This document shows, in pieces, positions 27,808 to 40,630 of a stretch of 64,000 nt of DNA. The DNA is taken from assembly GCF_963662255.1 (NCBI RefSeq), contig NC_085049.1:50476837-50540836 (forward strand), given 5' to 3'. Numbering within the stretch: the first letter of the stretch is position 1; every line of letters starts with the position of its first letter. The stretch comes from Cinclus cinclus. Taxonomy: Eukaryota > Chordata > Aves > Passeriformes > Cinclidae. Position numbers and translations under genes: made by a program. The notes under the pieces were generated by a model. The model made no database searches. It was not told the DNA's origin and saw only the letters and a program-made list of their open reading frames with translations.

Positions 27808-30800
27808 AAATGAATCTAGGAAATTTGGAATATTTTAGTTGTTTGGATTAAAAATGAAATAATCCCCAGCAAGTTACTTTTCTGGAAAACAAGAGCTGAT
27901 TTACTCTTACAAGTTGGTGGCTTAGACACTGTTATTAGCAAAACAAGGAGATGTAATTTTACATCATGATGTCCCTTTGGTAGTGAATTTTGAAGTTCAA
28001 AAGGGGGTTTCTGTCACCTGACCATAACCACACTTCCAAAAGGGCCTACTGGCTGCTTAAAAATAGACCACATCAGCTTTATTAAGGGTGCTGAAAAGTG
28101 GTGTTCTCTGTCTTTATGATTCTACTTATTATGTCAGTTTTACTACTACTGGCCCTGAAGAACAGATAGTATCATGGGCTGGTTCACACATCACCTAGAG
28201 AATTGCTAATGAAGTTTCAGCTGCCAAAGTCTACCTGCAAATTAGAACAGTTTCACCTTGTTTATGTGGCTATTTAATATTCTGCTTTGCCTTTTGATTT
28301 CTAATGAATCTGCTTGCTCCTCCAAAGCCTTGCTTTTGTTTTTATGTTCAACTCAAGCTGATAGTCCTGTACATTAATTTTCAGTGTTACTGTTTTGAGC
28401 ACAGTAGATGTACTCCTATGCATGTCTTGTTGTGATCTGTGATGTTTAACACTGCAGTATATGAATCTCACTGCAGTTGTAATTAGTCTACCAAACTTTT
28501 TAATCAAAGGCCATGTAGGCTTCAAAGAGGAATAGTTTGATTTGCAGAACCCTGGTTGATTTTGTAGAGCTAACAGCTGGAGATAGGGAACATCTTTTTG
28601 TGAGCACATTGATCTGGATTAGAAGGCTAAAAACTTAGAACCAGTCAGTCATTTTTGCAAGAGAAAGTGGTCTTTCCTTTCTGGTTGAATGACACAGAAT
28701 CAAAAAATTTTGACAGATGAGGGAATATGTCTATGTGCAATTCCTCTGTTTTATGAATAGGAGCTATGATTGCAGCTATCAGTGTGGATTAGAATTTTCA
28801 TTTTGTAGCAGAAAACATGCCATGCCTGAAGACTTGAAAAAGGGCATGAAGAGAGTTGTCACTGATCAGTAGCTCGAATTTTGTAGAACACAGATTGCTC
28901 GCGGCAGTCATTAATTTATTTTTTTTTTTGCCTGATTTCTGTCCCTACTGTTCTCCAGCATGGAAAAACTTGAAGAAAGGACAGAACAGAGAAAGGTGTG
29001 TTACACAGCTTTTAACACTGGTGTTCTAGGACTGGAATCCAATGAATGCAAGAGAGAAATAGGAGCAGACAGCAACTGGTTTCTCTGAATTCTGGTTCTA
29101 GCCAAGAGCTTTGCAGTTTCTTCCTGTATTGTCTTTCATTCTCTCAAATTAATCATGTGTTTGATGAAGAGAATGGGTTAAGTTTGAGTGGTTGTTTCTG
29201 TGGTCAGGGATGCTACTTCACTGCTCCAGAAAGAGGGTGGAATGAAGCAGTGGCAGGATTTTGCCCTACTCCATCCTAATGGGAGCACTCAAGATTCATT
29301 GTATTTGTGCTTGTTCTCTAAAACTAAGATGCTCCACTGGAAAGACTGTAACAGAAATTTTCTCCCACTTTCCCTCCCTTGCCTCAGCTAATAAAATGAG
29401 AACCAAAGTGGTGCTTGGTAGCTCTCTGTTCAGAAGAGCTAAAAGCACCCGGGTTTAGGAAATCAGTTGTAATGCAGTTTCACTTTTATATGAGGAGCTT
29501 CTTAATCATGATAAACTCTACAATATTGCAGTATGGAGCTTTGCATCTTCCTCACTGTGAATCTGTACCTGTAAAAAAGGTTCAAATGTTACTACTGGTA
29601 AGTGTGTTGTTCCTTCTGAGTTGTTGCAGCTTCTCTACTGGAATATTTCTGGCTATATTCAAAGAACAGTTATCCACTTAAGCAAGGGTGTTTTTTTATG
29701 TTAATGACACTGAAGATAGCCTTGAAATATGTACCAAAAATACTTTTACAATATTATATTTAGGGAGAGATCTTTGTGTATTTGTAAGGGTTTTAGAAGT
29801 GATGGGGAGATATGCAAATATTTGAATGCTTTATTTATTTGAATAATTTTATTTATTTTTCCTATGAAAACACTCTCCTAAAACCAAGGAGTAATTTGTG
29901 CCTATCAATACCAAAAAAGAATTTGCTTTGCCTTCTTTCCAGTCATAGGTACCTGGGGGTATGTATTTTGACCTGATCTGAATGGCAGAGATGAAAAGGA
30001 GTCTGCACTTATAGGTTCATTTGTATAGGAGTTTTTACATCACAACAATGTTTTATTTCCCACAATTTCCAACAATCCATGCTTATAATTTTCTAGTAGT
30101 AAAACCCCCAGAAAAGTAGAACTAAAAGGCCTAATTATAATTAATTGAAAAGGTTTTCTCTAAAAGCTAGTGGCACTGTTTTGCATAAATTCTTGTTAAG
30201 GTGGGTAGTATATTTTCTTCAAGATGCATTAAACAAGCTTTAATTAGTTGAGCTTGAAAAACATCACCGTGAAACTTCAGTTTAAAAGTAATTACACAGC
30301 ATCTTAAAGTTCTGAAAAATTACAAAAACACATCTAAGAGACATCAGCGTCCTTCACAGAGTAAGAAGCTATGCAATAAATACTGAGAGGAAAGGTGGAT
30401 TGTTGTTCCTAGCTTTAAGTTAATTCCACAAAGGCAAAACATGCCTGCTGGGAAGGAAGCCCAATGGTGTGTCATATCAGAGTGAGATATCTGAAAACTA
30501 CTTTTTGTGCTGTAGGTATGCTACAAGAATCTGTACTTACCACCTCTGCCTTATGGGGTGCATACCCCACTGAAGGTTTGGCTTTGCTTTTTTTTTTTTT
30601 TTTTTTTTCCTTTTGAACTGTTAAGCTGAGCTGGCCATTAAAACATTTATTTACACAAATGTTTAGGTTGCATACATATGTCTCTGTTCTCTTTTAGTTT
30701 TCAGCATTGAGTCAGATGCAGCCTTTCGGATCACAGGCACTGACTGGTTAGATGCATTGTCTTTAGCCTGTGTTTAATTAACTTTTCTTTCTGAGTTAAT

Positions 30801-32114
30801 CCATTTGATGTTAAGAGTTGTGTGGAATTCAGTTTGGAGCAACCATTATATTTTTTTGGCAGTCTTTTTGAAGCCAGGAAAGGTGGAGTTTCAGAAACTC
30901 AGAGTGTCTGCTGTTCTTGGCAATACTTTCCTCTCTTTATTTAAGGCCATAAAGAAAATACCACTTTTAAAAAAGCTCTAATAATAGTGATAATAATTCA
31001 GTTTCATTAATTGATATTTATTATTACTGAAATTTGCACTGAATCCCTTCCTTGGCATTTTGTAAAAAGTTATGCAGAAGTCAAACAAACTTTAGATGCA
31101 GGCGCTGAACTATCTAAAACAGCAGTTCCTCAATTGCAGTGTATTTCACACTTGTATAATTTATTGCACACTTTTCAAAGTGATAGTTGACCTGGATGGA
31201 ACTGGTACTGCTGTAATTGATACCTGCTGACCTTTATTATGGTACCTATTCAAAGAAAAAATCATCACAGTTTTGTCCTATTCTAGTACATTTTTCATGC
31301 TGCTTTCTTTTGTTTGATGACTTGACTTTATAGTCTGAAATATAGATGTGGGGCATTTTAGAATGGATGACTGCTATTAGGAAGTACTAAAAATTTCATT
31401 CTCTTTATTTGGGTTAATATGACACTTGTTGTCTTTGAGAGAGAGCTTTTGTGGTAGCAGTATCACTGCAAGAAAACAGAGAAGTAAGTATAGCTTCTGT
31501 TGTGTGACAGAAGCTTTCTTCCTGCTCATTATTTGGCATAGCGTTTTTTCCTTGTGAGTTTCTCTTATTTCAGAGACCTTAACTGTAAAGGTTGAAATAA
31601 GATAGTCTGATATTTTCTTGTGCTATGAAAACTCCCTCAATTAAAAATTGCCAAAAAGTTTGAACCTTCTGAATGAAAAATCATTCATGATTCTTTTTGG
31701 GGTTCTGGAGCCCAGAATGAGAAAATGATTGCATATTTTTTCAGTTAGCAGGATGCCCCTAAGACTACTGTTATTTGTGAATGTTCAAATATTAGTTTGT
31801 TTTTTATTTCCTCACATCATTATGGTTTTTCTGATAATAAGAGTTGGCTGTTCCAGCTTCTTTTTTGTGACTCTGGAGAAGACAGGGGAAAAGGAGTTTA
31901 TTTTATTTATTAAAAAAACCCCAAATCCAACAACGAAAAAACAAACCCAAAAGACGCCAAAAAACCCTGTATGGTGGCCTGAATTACTTCCTTTGTTTTG
32001 TGATAATTATCACCATTGTTTCTTGTTTTTTTTTTTTTTTTTTAATGTTGGACAGTTTGTGTATTTCTTTTAGCTATGTAAGGGCATTTAGGTTCTTTAT
32101 TCTTAATTCTAATT

Positions 32115-32200
32115 AAATATATAATTATATATATATAAATAATATATATTATTTATATATATATATGATAATATATATATAACTAAATATATATCTAATT
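32115..32200. repeat. AT-rich microsatellite containing a 40-bp palindrome
   Basis: The stretch is almost pure A/T alternation with ATT and AAT interruptions. Positions 32126-32165 form a perfect inverted repeat centred between 32145 and 32146. Confidence 0.9.
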
Positions 32201-33773
32201 CTGTTTTAATTAAACCATCCCCAAAATGTTGCCTGACTCATCTGTAGAGGAATATGCACATTAAAATACATCCAGATAAATCCTGTTCTGATGTTTTTCC
32301 CCGTTGCTTCAATTTTCAATGATTTCACATAATGTTTAAAGAGCTAGTGTCCCAAGGACAACTGGTATATGCTAAGATTTAGTTGATTCAGCTCCTTTAA
32401 ATGTTATGGGAGGTCTGTAAGTGATGGGTGGCCCAAAACCCAAAGTCACCATTCTATTCAAATAAACACACAAAGGAAGTATGTGCAAGACCTTTAACTC
32501 TTACAGGAGCTTGGCTTTGTGCCGTGCTTCTGACTTAATGGAATGACTGATTTCAGGGTTGCCTGGGGCCATAACCACAAATAAGCATATGTATCTCTGA
32601 GGTCATTGAAACTAATTTTATTATTTTCAGACTTACTGGAAATAAGTTACCTGGCTTGATTTATACATAAAATTGCAGAATAACAGCCTACAGAAGGGCT
32701 GTTTAATTAAAAACTTTCACCTGTTTTGTTGCCCTGCAATGTTAAATTAGCAGCTGTTTGTGTCTCTAGAAATACTGTTTTATCTTTCTTAAAGTTGATG
32801 TTAAGCATTCACTGTAAGGTTGAGATTTAAGTTGAATGACTTAATTGAAATAAGGCTAATATTCAGCACTACTGCAGTTCCCAATTAAACTGCTGTGGGG
32901 GTTGGACTTCCATCTTCCAGTGAGTTTGAAAATGTGATGGTGAGCTTTTGAATTTCCTGTGGACTCCTAGTGCCTCTTATGAGCCAGAAGCTATCTCTGT
33001 TCCACAACAATTTCTACACACTTTTATCCTAAAAGACTAAGATGAAGAAGGAACTGTAAGGGGCAATGAAGTTGATTTGAATGAGGTGTTTATGGCTGAT
33101 TACATTCATTACCCAGGTAATTTTTTTCTAAAATAGTTGAATAGCAATATCTTACTCTCAGTATTTCTTCAGATTTCCTTAAAAGGACATGGCAGCCTGC
33201 ACTGAAAGCTTCCTAGGTCTTTGCTGACACTTTGTCTTAGTGGATGGTACAAATGGGTTGTACAGCTGTAATTATTTATTGGCTATGTCATAATTAATTT
33301 CTCAGTGTCTTTATGTACCACAGCATGCAAGGAACTTGGGAAATTTATGATGCATACACAGCACTGTATTATTCCAAACAACTAATTTCATGTGGTAAGA
33401 AATAAATCTTGAATTCCTGATGATTCTGCAGCAAGATCAATGAAGAGCCCCAGAAAGAGAAGCAAGTCTTGTAGAGCAGAAACTGCTTGTTCCTTGTGCT
33501 GTTCTAGGTTGTTTTTATTATGCAGAAATAATACATCCTGGTGTTTTATATGGTCTAGCAAACTATGGTTTTCTTCATTAAACTTTCAGTGGCTTACAGT
33601 ACCAGGGGAGACAGGTAAATAGGGCTTCTGAACTCTGAAGAGGTAGTAACCTTCCACTAGCTTTGTAGGCAGTAGGTATTTGCTTAGTTTATGTAAAGAT
33701 TCATATGGGTCATTGCTCTTTGGATATAAAAAGGCATCACATTGCTGTCTCTTAAATGGTACATAAAACATGT

Positions 33774-33840
33774 GTTTTATATATCATCATATATAATATC
33801 ATACATCATTATATATCATTATATATCATATTAATCATAT
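33774..33840. repeat. Imperfect AT-rich tandem repeat (ATCATTATAT-like)
   Basis: Repeated ATATATCATT-type units with small variations, read directly. Confidence 0.8.
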
Positions 33841-34219
33841 CGTATGTCTTCATGCCCTAGCAGAAATGAATCTCAGTTCAAGCTCAGATGTGAATTTGAA
33901 GCTACTTCTCTCCAAGGTGAAATTCTGCGTTTCTCATCTTCTCACATATGGATAGAAGTTACTTGAAGAGAGTATACTTGCCTTGTCCACAAGTGCAGCA
34001 ACAACTGTCATAGTTTCTTTTTGAAGTCTGAAATGCCAACTGACCTCTCCATGGCAGTCTGTTCTCTGCTTCATTTGGGTCAGCTTCATTGCACTGAGTT
34101 GCATGTTTTTCTCTTAATCTACCTGTGTTTTTCCCCTCATGTTTGAAGTTTCTTCTTACTGTGATCTCACGCAGTCTTCCTGCTTTGGCAAGAGGAGCAA
34201 AATTATTATTGTTCTTTGG

Positions 34220-34317
34220 CAGTACTGGAATTTTAATGGAAATTAAATTGTCTTTCCGCAGTACTGGAATTGTAATGGAAATTAAATTATCTTTCCACCA
34301 GTACTGGAAAGATAATG
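34220..34317. repeat. 39-40 bp minisatellite, about 2.5 copies
   Basis: A unit beginning CAGTACTGGAATT and ending in CTTTCC is present at 34220-34258 and 34259-34298, with a partial third copy (CAGTACTGGAAAGATAATG) to 34317. The two full copies differ at a few positions. Confidence 0.9.
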
Positions 34318-35691
34318 TACAATTTCTGTTGTGATAAAATGCTACGTGTTTTGTGCTCTCACAGACCTTTTTTTTTTTTAATGAAGACTACTGAAAGAGG
34401 CAAGCTACTTATTTTTTTTAAAGCTTTCATAAACCTTTGTGTGTGATCAGCTTTCCTCTGTGGGTCTCCCCAGGCAGAACCTAGAGCTATTGTTGTCTAA
34501 AGGCCAGTGTTATGAAATGCCATGACCTTATGTGGCACTTGGGTTTCTCATCTGCCAGGAAAAAAATGCAGTCCTCTGTTGTGCTGCTGTCAGGGGTGGT
34601 TGTTCTTTAATGTTAGAGTGGGCAGTTAAGCCTAGCAGTTAAATATTGGTTTGATCTTCCAGGAGATCTTCAGACCTTCATTTATAGAAGGATACTACTT
34701 ACTTTGGAAATTTAAAGCTGCTTGGGAGGAAAAAAAAAAAAAAAAAGCTGAGAGCGCAGAAGTCAGTAGTGGAGAAGAGTGCAAGTGCTTGGCTGGCATA
34801 AAACTGGAAGGACTTGGAAATCTGGCATGTTTCAGTTCAAAGCTCCCTGCTTTTATAGTTCGGCTTGACTTAGCTCTAGTTTTGTTGTCAAGAAAGGTTG
34901 ATCAGTTTTGTGATTCAGGTAATGGCTTCAGTTTACCTGAATTGCTGTCTGAGATCCTCCTTGCTAACTGCCTCCTCCTGATAGCTGTTCTAAAACATAG
35001 GAAGGAATGAGGTTTTATTGTTTTGTTTTTATTCTTGGAAGTCTAAAAAGTGTTCAGAAAGGCTATAAAAGCTTATGCCAATTGCAGCTGATTGTAAAGC
35101 CTTCTGGTTTTAGTGACATAAAGTGCAGGTTATTCCAGTAACAATGTGAAATAAAGCTAATATAGCAGAAATCAGGATTTGATCCTGTGTGTTCTGATAA
35201 CATAATTCAACTAATTCGTCATTTCCTGCTTTTTTACCTCAGTCTTTCACTACATCTAGTAAAATCCTTGAGAGTATGCTTGATACAAACTTGCATATAA
35301 TGGTAATTATATAACACATTTTTATTCCAAGATAACTGTGATTAGTTGTCTTGATGTCACTCCCAAACTCATGCCTACTAGCTGGGTGCTCCTAACCAAG
35401 CAATTCAGAGAAAATAAAATTTATTTTTCATGCTGCTATAGTTTCAATTTCTGGTGTTTCAGAATTGCTATGGCATGTCACAAAACTTGTTTTAATCTTG
35501 TGTATCCCTGCATCTCCATAAACTATTGAGGCACAAAGGTGAAACAAAACAGTAAAAGTAATTTCTGCCTTTTTCAGTAGGATTCACACTTTCCAAATGA
35601 GTGGATGCCATCTGCTCTTTTAAAGTATATTTTTGAAAGGCATCCCACAGTGCCCTCTATAAAGATGTTGAAGAGTAGAAAAAGCCTAGTT

Positions 35692-35890
35692 CATTCATGG
35701 AATCATTAAGGCTTAAATAGATCTCCAAGATCTAGTCCAACCTTTGATGAAATACAACCATGCCCACTAAACCTTACCAAAGAGTGCCATGTCTACTTAT
35801 TTATTTAATACTTCTAAGGATGGTGACTTCACCACTTTCCTGAGGAGCCTGTTTTGGGACTATGCTGAACAGTCTCTCTATTCACTAGAA
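35692..35890 (-). mobile_element. CR1 3'-UTR fragment, minus strand
   Basis: The order of blocks CATGGAATCATTAAGG, TCTCCAAGATCTAGTCCAAC, CATGCCCACTAAACC, GTGCCATGTCTAC, GGATGGTGACTTCACCAC and CTGAGGAGCCTGTT matches the CR1 3' UTR (and adjoining ORF2 end) in reverse. It is older-looking than the plus-strand copies and has no useful frame. Confidence 0.85.
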
Positions 35891-38800
35891 GTCGTTACAC
35901 ATCTTCCTGTGAACAAATGTTGTTTTTAATTAGTTGGGTTGTTTTACTTTTTTTTGGTGAGAATTTAGTTTTCATAAAAATAGGTTCTGACATAAGTCTG
36001 TACCAAGTTCCATTTTTTCCCTGCTAAAATATAGTAAAAATGCTTACAGGAATTGGTCTGACATGTCTGTGGCAAAGAGTGGAGGTAAAGTCTTACTCTG
36101 TCACAAATGCTTTTTAGCCAGATTTTAGGCCCTCTATGTATTATGTAGGAATTTTGATTAATATGCATCTGAGAAGGGAAAGTGCTACATGTATTTTGAA
36201 AATTTGGAATCATCTGAGAAGGTACTTAAAGTATTTTAGTTGATTCACTGGTGATTAAACTATCATCACAGTGAAATGTAAGCCTCAACTATATGTTAAC
36301 ATTTCTTGCTGCTTTTTCCATCAAGTTAAGATTGCTTTGCTTTTTGTGTTTCCTCAAGACTATTTCATTGAAATGGCAGAACTTGGTTCATGATAGTGTA
36401 GTTGGACTTTGTAGCTGACACAGAATAAATTTTAGTAATCCTCAAGGAGGATTCCCTTGCTCTCATTATTTTTCAATACCTGCTTTTGAATGGGACCATG
36501 ACTACATGGTCAATCATCATTGACTGCATATCAAGCAAGTTTATTAACTAGACTAGGAAGACAGTAGTGACTTGAAAGACAAGTGGTATCTGTTTGGTTT
36601 CTTAGACCAGACTGATTTCAGGGAAAAAAAAATTAACCAGAAGTTGCTGTCTAAAAATGGTACCTTTTGTAGTGTGCAAATATATTTGTGGGCAATCTTT
36701 TATGTACATAGTTGGACAGCTCATGAGGGCAGTTAAACTAAAAATGGACAATACTGCAAGAAAAAAATATGCAAGAGTTCTAGTTTCTTGCTATACAAAA
36801 TAGTCTTTTAAAGCCTCAGGATCAATATTTGTAAGATATGAAAACAGACTTAAACTAAATGGAAAATGCTTATTCTGTACATCATTATTAAAAAAAAAAA
36901 AAAAACCACAAAAAAACAAACTCAAACAACCCACCCTGAAAATCTGGTAACGTGATACCCTTTGGGTAGGAAAAGTTGATACAGGGTATTATACAGTCGA
37001 TGTGTGTCAGAACATTAGTCTTATGCATTTATCTATCTTATAGTGGGGCTGGAGAGAGGGAAGAGGAGACATCTTGGAGACATGAGAGTTTTAGGTGAGC
37101 ACATGTCTGATAGTCTGTAGTATGGCACAGTCTGTACTTGCAGTTCTGTGGATAGTTGAAGCCAAGGTGGACCTGTCTGTTCTCTGAATTACTTGACTCT
37201 TACAGTGAATAACATGAACATGATGAGGGATAGTTGTTTTTTTGATGATTGGGTTTTTTCCTCTCTCCACCAATATGGATATTTCTTTGATAAGAGTTCT
37301 AAAGACAGGATGAAGATTACATTGATCTCTGTGGATATGCATGCACCAAGTTGTTTTCACTGATTAGATTTCTAATAATACTTTTCAGTTAAACCAGTAA
37401 AACTAAATTTAGATCAGCCCTTGTTAATGAAGGGTTGTTTTACTGCTAAAATAAAATACTTGAAGAAGGAAACTTAGGCACTAAAACCCTGTTTCATTTC
37501 TTTATCCTTTGTCCCCTTCAAAAAATAAGAAAAGGAAAGTGTCTGTTATGTTGTGGTTCAGTGGTTTTTCCTCAACTCTTTATTTCTATATTTGTGTGGG
37601 TGTGTGTTCTTGGTTAGTCTCTTCAGTACATTGTTGAAAATCAAAATCAGAACCTAAAAATTATTTCAGGCTTTAAATTTAGAGCGCACAAGAGTCATGG
37701 ACTTAGGCATAATTCTGTACAATTTCCTCAGACTTCCTGAAAACGCACTATAAAATATAGATTAAATGTGGGAGAAAAAAGTTATTCCAAAATTAAATTG
37801 CTGAACTGAATTTTCTCCATAGTCTGCCATATATTGAAAAAAAAATAGAGAAATGAATAGTCATGGGACTGATGTATGGCTGATAAACTCTTTTTTGCAA
37901 TGCTACAGTATGTGTGCCTCTATTTTCAGATAATGGCGCAAAATGTGTGTGTCTTGGAAAGGCATTATGTATATTCAAAAAGTGACCTGTCAAAAAAAGT
38001 AATATCTGTACTATTAATTTGGGTAAGAAAATCATAATTTTTACTCTAATTGCTATATTTTCAAGCTTTTAAATATCTGTTGTTGTAGTGGTATGAGTGG
38101 CAAAAATTATTTGTGTTTAATTTTTTCAGTGGGAAGTGAGGAAGTGAAATTATCTGGTGCCATATTGTACTGCACAACAGTAAATCTAATAAGGGTTGCT
38201 GGGCCCACTTTTATAATCTAAAATAGATTTCAGAAGGGCAGCAGAGGTTCCAGCTATGAATTCTAACCATGCTTCAGAAGCAGGTATTACATACATACAA
38301 AAAATAAACAAATTGTGTGTAATTGTGAGGAAGTCATTTGGCACAGGAGAATGTTTTATAGAACAACTTCAGATGTATGTTTGAAAGAATATTTATCTGG
38401 TGAAAGCAAAGTATCTTGAAGTTTCAAAAGAACAGACTTAGCAATTTTGTGTTGCAGGGTGTCATTGAGAGTCAAGCTAGTTTATTAAATAGCTGTGAGT
38501 AGAGCAGAAAGCATTTCTGATTTAGGAATGAAAATATCTTTTCACAGACCTATGATACATACTGTGGTGTAGAAACTCAGGAAGCAGAGACAAAAGCAGG
38601 AGCTGTTCTTCTGCTTGTGTTTTTATCAGCTTCCTCTTAAGAGGACACTGGTGTCCTATTGTTCAGCATATGAAAGTATTAATTACTTCTTTCATTACCC
38701 TCCAGTGTGTTTTGTTTTTTTTAATCTGTGCATGAATAATGATATAATACTATGTCAGGCAGTTGGAATTAATTAGGGTTTCAAATTTCACATAGTCCAT

Positions 38801-39461
38801 CTTTTAGCATTTGTTATGTCAGGCTAAATCTTAAATTGAGGGGAGTGGCATGCATTTAGGGTTAATACTAAGGCCATATTCTTTCCCCATTTGAGGACAT
38901 ATACAGGAATGGAAAGGCTTTTACAATGGAGAAAAGAGTTCCAAACCTTTATAATGAGTTGTTGAAATATTTATATTCTGGGCGGAAAAAAAATTTTAAG
39001 GCCATCTCAACCTTCTTGTAACCAAAATGTTTTGAACTTCTAGTTGCATAAAGATTTCAAAGTGCTCTTAGTCAATAAGAAAATCAATAGATGCAGCACA
39101 CTTCAGTGTAGTTGAAACAATTTCTAAGAGCATTGAGTGTTATATGTAAGCATTGCCACCACTTCCTTCTTTTGAATAACATCCTGCATCTTCAGTTGCA
39201 AAATTAGGAAGTTTAGAAGAGTGCAGCTGATGGGCTGCTGGATCATAGCCAGTTACTGGTAGACAAAGTCAAACCACAGCAGATAAAGTCATTGATGGAA
39301 ATAAACAAGGAACAAGTTATTGCTTATTTTAGAAGATCAATTTCTTTAAAAGACATAATGCAGTATAGAAAAATCTTAGAAAGTTTGTGTGTCTTTGTGT
39401 TGTGATATAAGACCATAACCTTTGTGTGTGTAACTGTTTTTCTTTGTGATTTTACAGTTTT

Positions 39462-39534
39462 GTTTTTCTTTAGTATTTTTGTTGCGTTGTCTTTGTTTTT
39501 CTTTAGTATTTTTGTTGCGTTGTCTTTGTTTTTT
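39462..39534. repeat. Perfect 33-bp tandem duplication
   Basis: Positions 39462-39494 and 39495-39527 are identical; a partial third start (GTTTTTT) follows. The unit contains TTTAGTATTTTTGTTGCG. Confidence 0.95.
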
Positions 39535-40599
39535 GGCAGTGGTTGCAATCATCTAAGGGTATAGTTACACCTGTCTTGCTCATCCATCTTTCCACTCTGT
39601 TTTGACCTAATTTAGGAAAGTCTCATCCAAGAAAGTTTTACAAATAAAATGCTCTTTACAGACCTGTTACTTGTAGTTCCTGTTTGTTCTGGTACTAAAC
39701 TAAAGTTGTCTGTAGAATTACTTTCATAATACAAAATTAATATTATCATATGTTAACATGTTTTCCAGAGGCCCTGTAGTAACTCTGTATAGAGTTAATA
39801 GCTTTCACTGGTAATTACATAAGATAGGAAAAGAATTTTAAAACTGTATGTTGTCTTCATTGTTTGAAGAGTTCAGCTATTTTTATAGTTAGAAAATAAC
39901 CATATCATTGGCAGAAATTAGCTAGTTACAAAGTTCTAGTAAGAGTAATTTCCCTTTTGTGACGTTCTGTTTTCCTTAAATTAGTTTTAAAATGAGTTGA
40001 ACCTAGGTATTTCAATCAATCTGTATGTATAGAGCCATTCTCAGAGCCAGCTAGCAGCTCAGGATCCTTTATGTTGCTTGGCTAGTTGTTGCAAAGTATT
40101 TCCTTTCTGAAAACAGCTGAATTATTAGACTTTCCTTAGAGATTCACCTAAGAACAATTTTTCTTGAAACAATCCAAAAGCTGCAACATGAGGCTCAGAG
40201 GATGCACAGATGTTGGTCTTCTGCAGGTGTCCTAGTTGACATATGCTATAGGGGTTTGTGGTTTGTATTTTTGGGTGTTGTTTTTTTAGGGGGTGGTGTT
40301 CTTTTGTTGTTGTTTTTGGTGGGTCTTTTTTTGTGAAGTGGCATGGGTAAAACTTTACTACCTGCTGGATTTGAAGGTAAATTCCACTTGAATAACTGTT
40401 GAGAAAGATGAACTTTAATACACATGTCAAGCATAATTGCCAGAGAATTCTACCAGAATGGCAAGTAGTTCCCTTGAGTCTATAATTAAGCATTTAGATG
40501 AATGTGTTTTCATGTGCTTAAGCTTATTACTTTAAGACATCTCTGCATATTAAGTAGTATTTTCTGACTTTCACTTTATCCTGTCCATACAGACAATGA

Positions 40600-40630
40600 A
40601 TGTGTGTGTGTGCATATGTATATATATATG
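40600..40630. repeat. (TG)n/(TA)n microsatellite
   Basis: A TG run followed by a TA run with one CATATG interruption. Confidence 0.85.

Larger units (their letters stand above)
27808..35691. other. Intronic stretch with several AT-rich tandem repeats
   Basis: No gene was recognised. It contains poly-T runs at 30589-30610 and 32023-32043, the AT microsatellite at 32115-32200, an ATCATTATAT-type repeat at 33774-33840, a 39-40 bp minisatellite at 34220-34317 and a poly-A run at 34730-34746. Open frames such as 28301-28609 and 34651-35010 show no known features. Confidence 0.55.

Noticed and set aside
33774..34317. Repeat arrays that might suggest a CRISPR-like structure
   Set aside because: Units are contiguous tandem repeats without unique spacers, and the context is a vertebrate intron.
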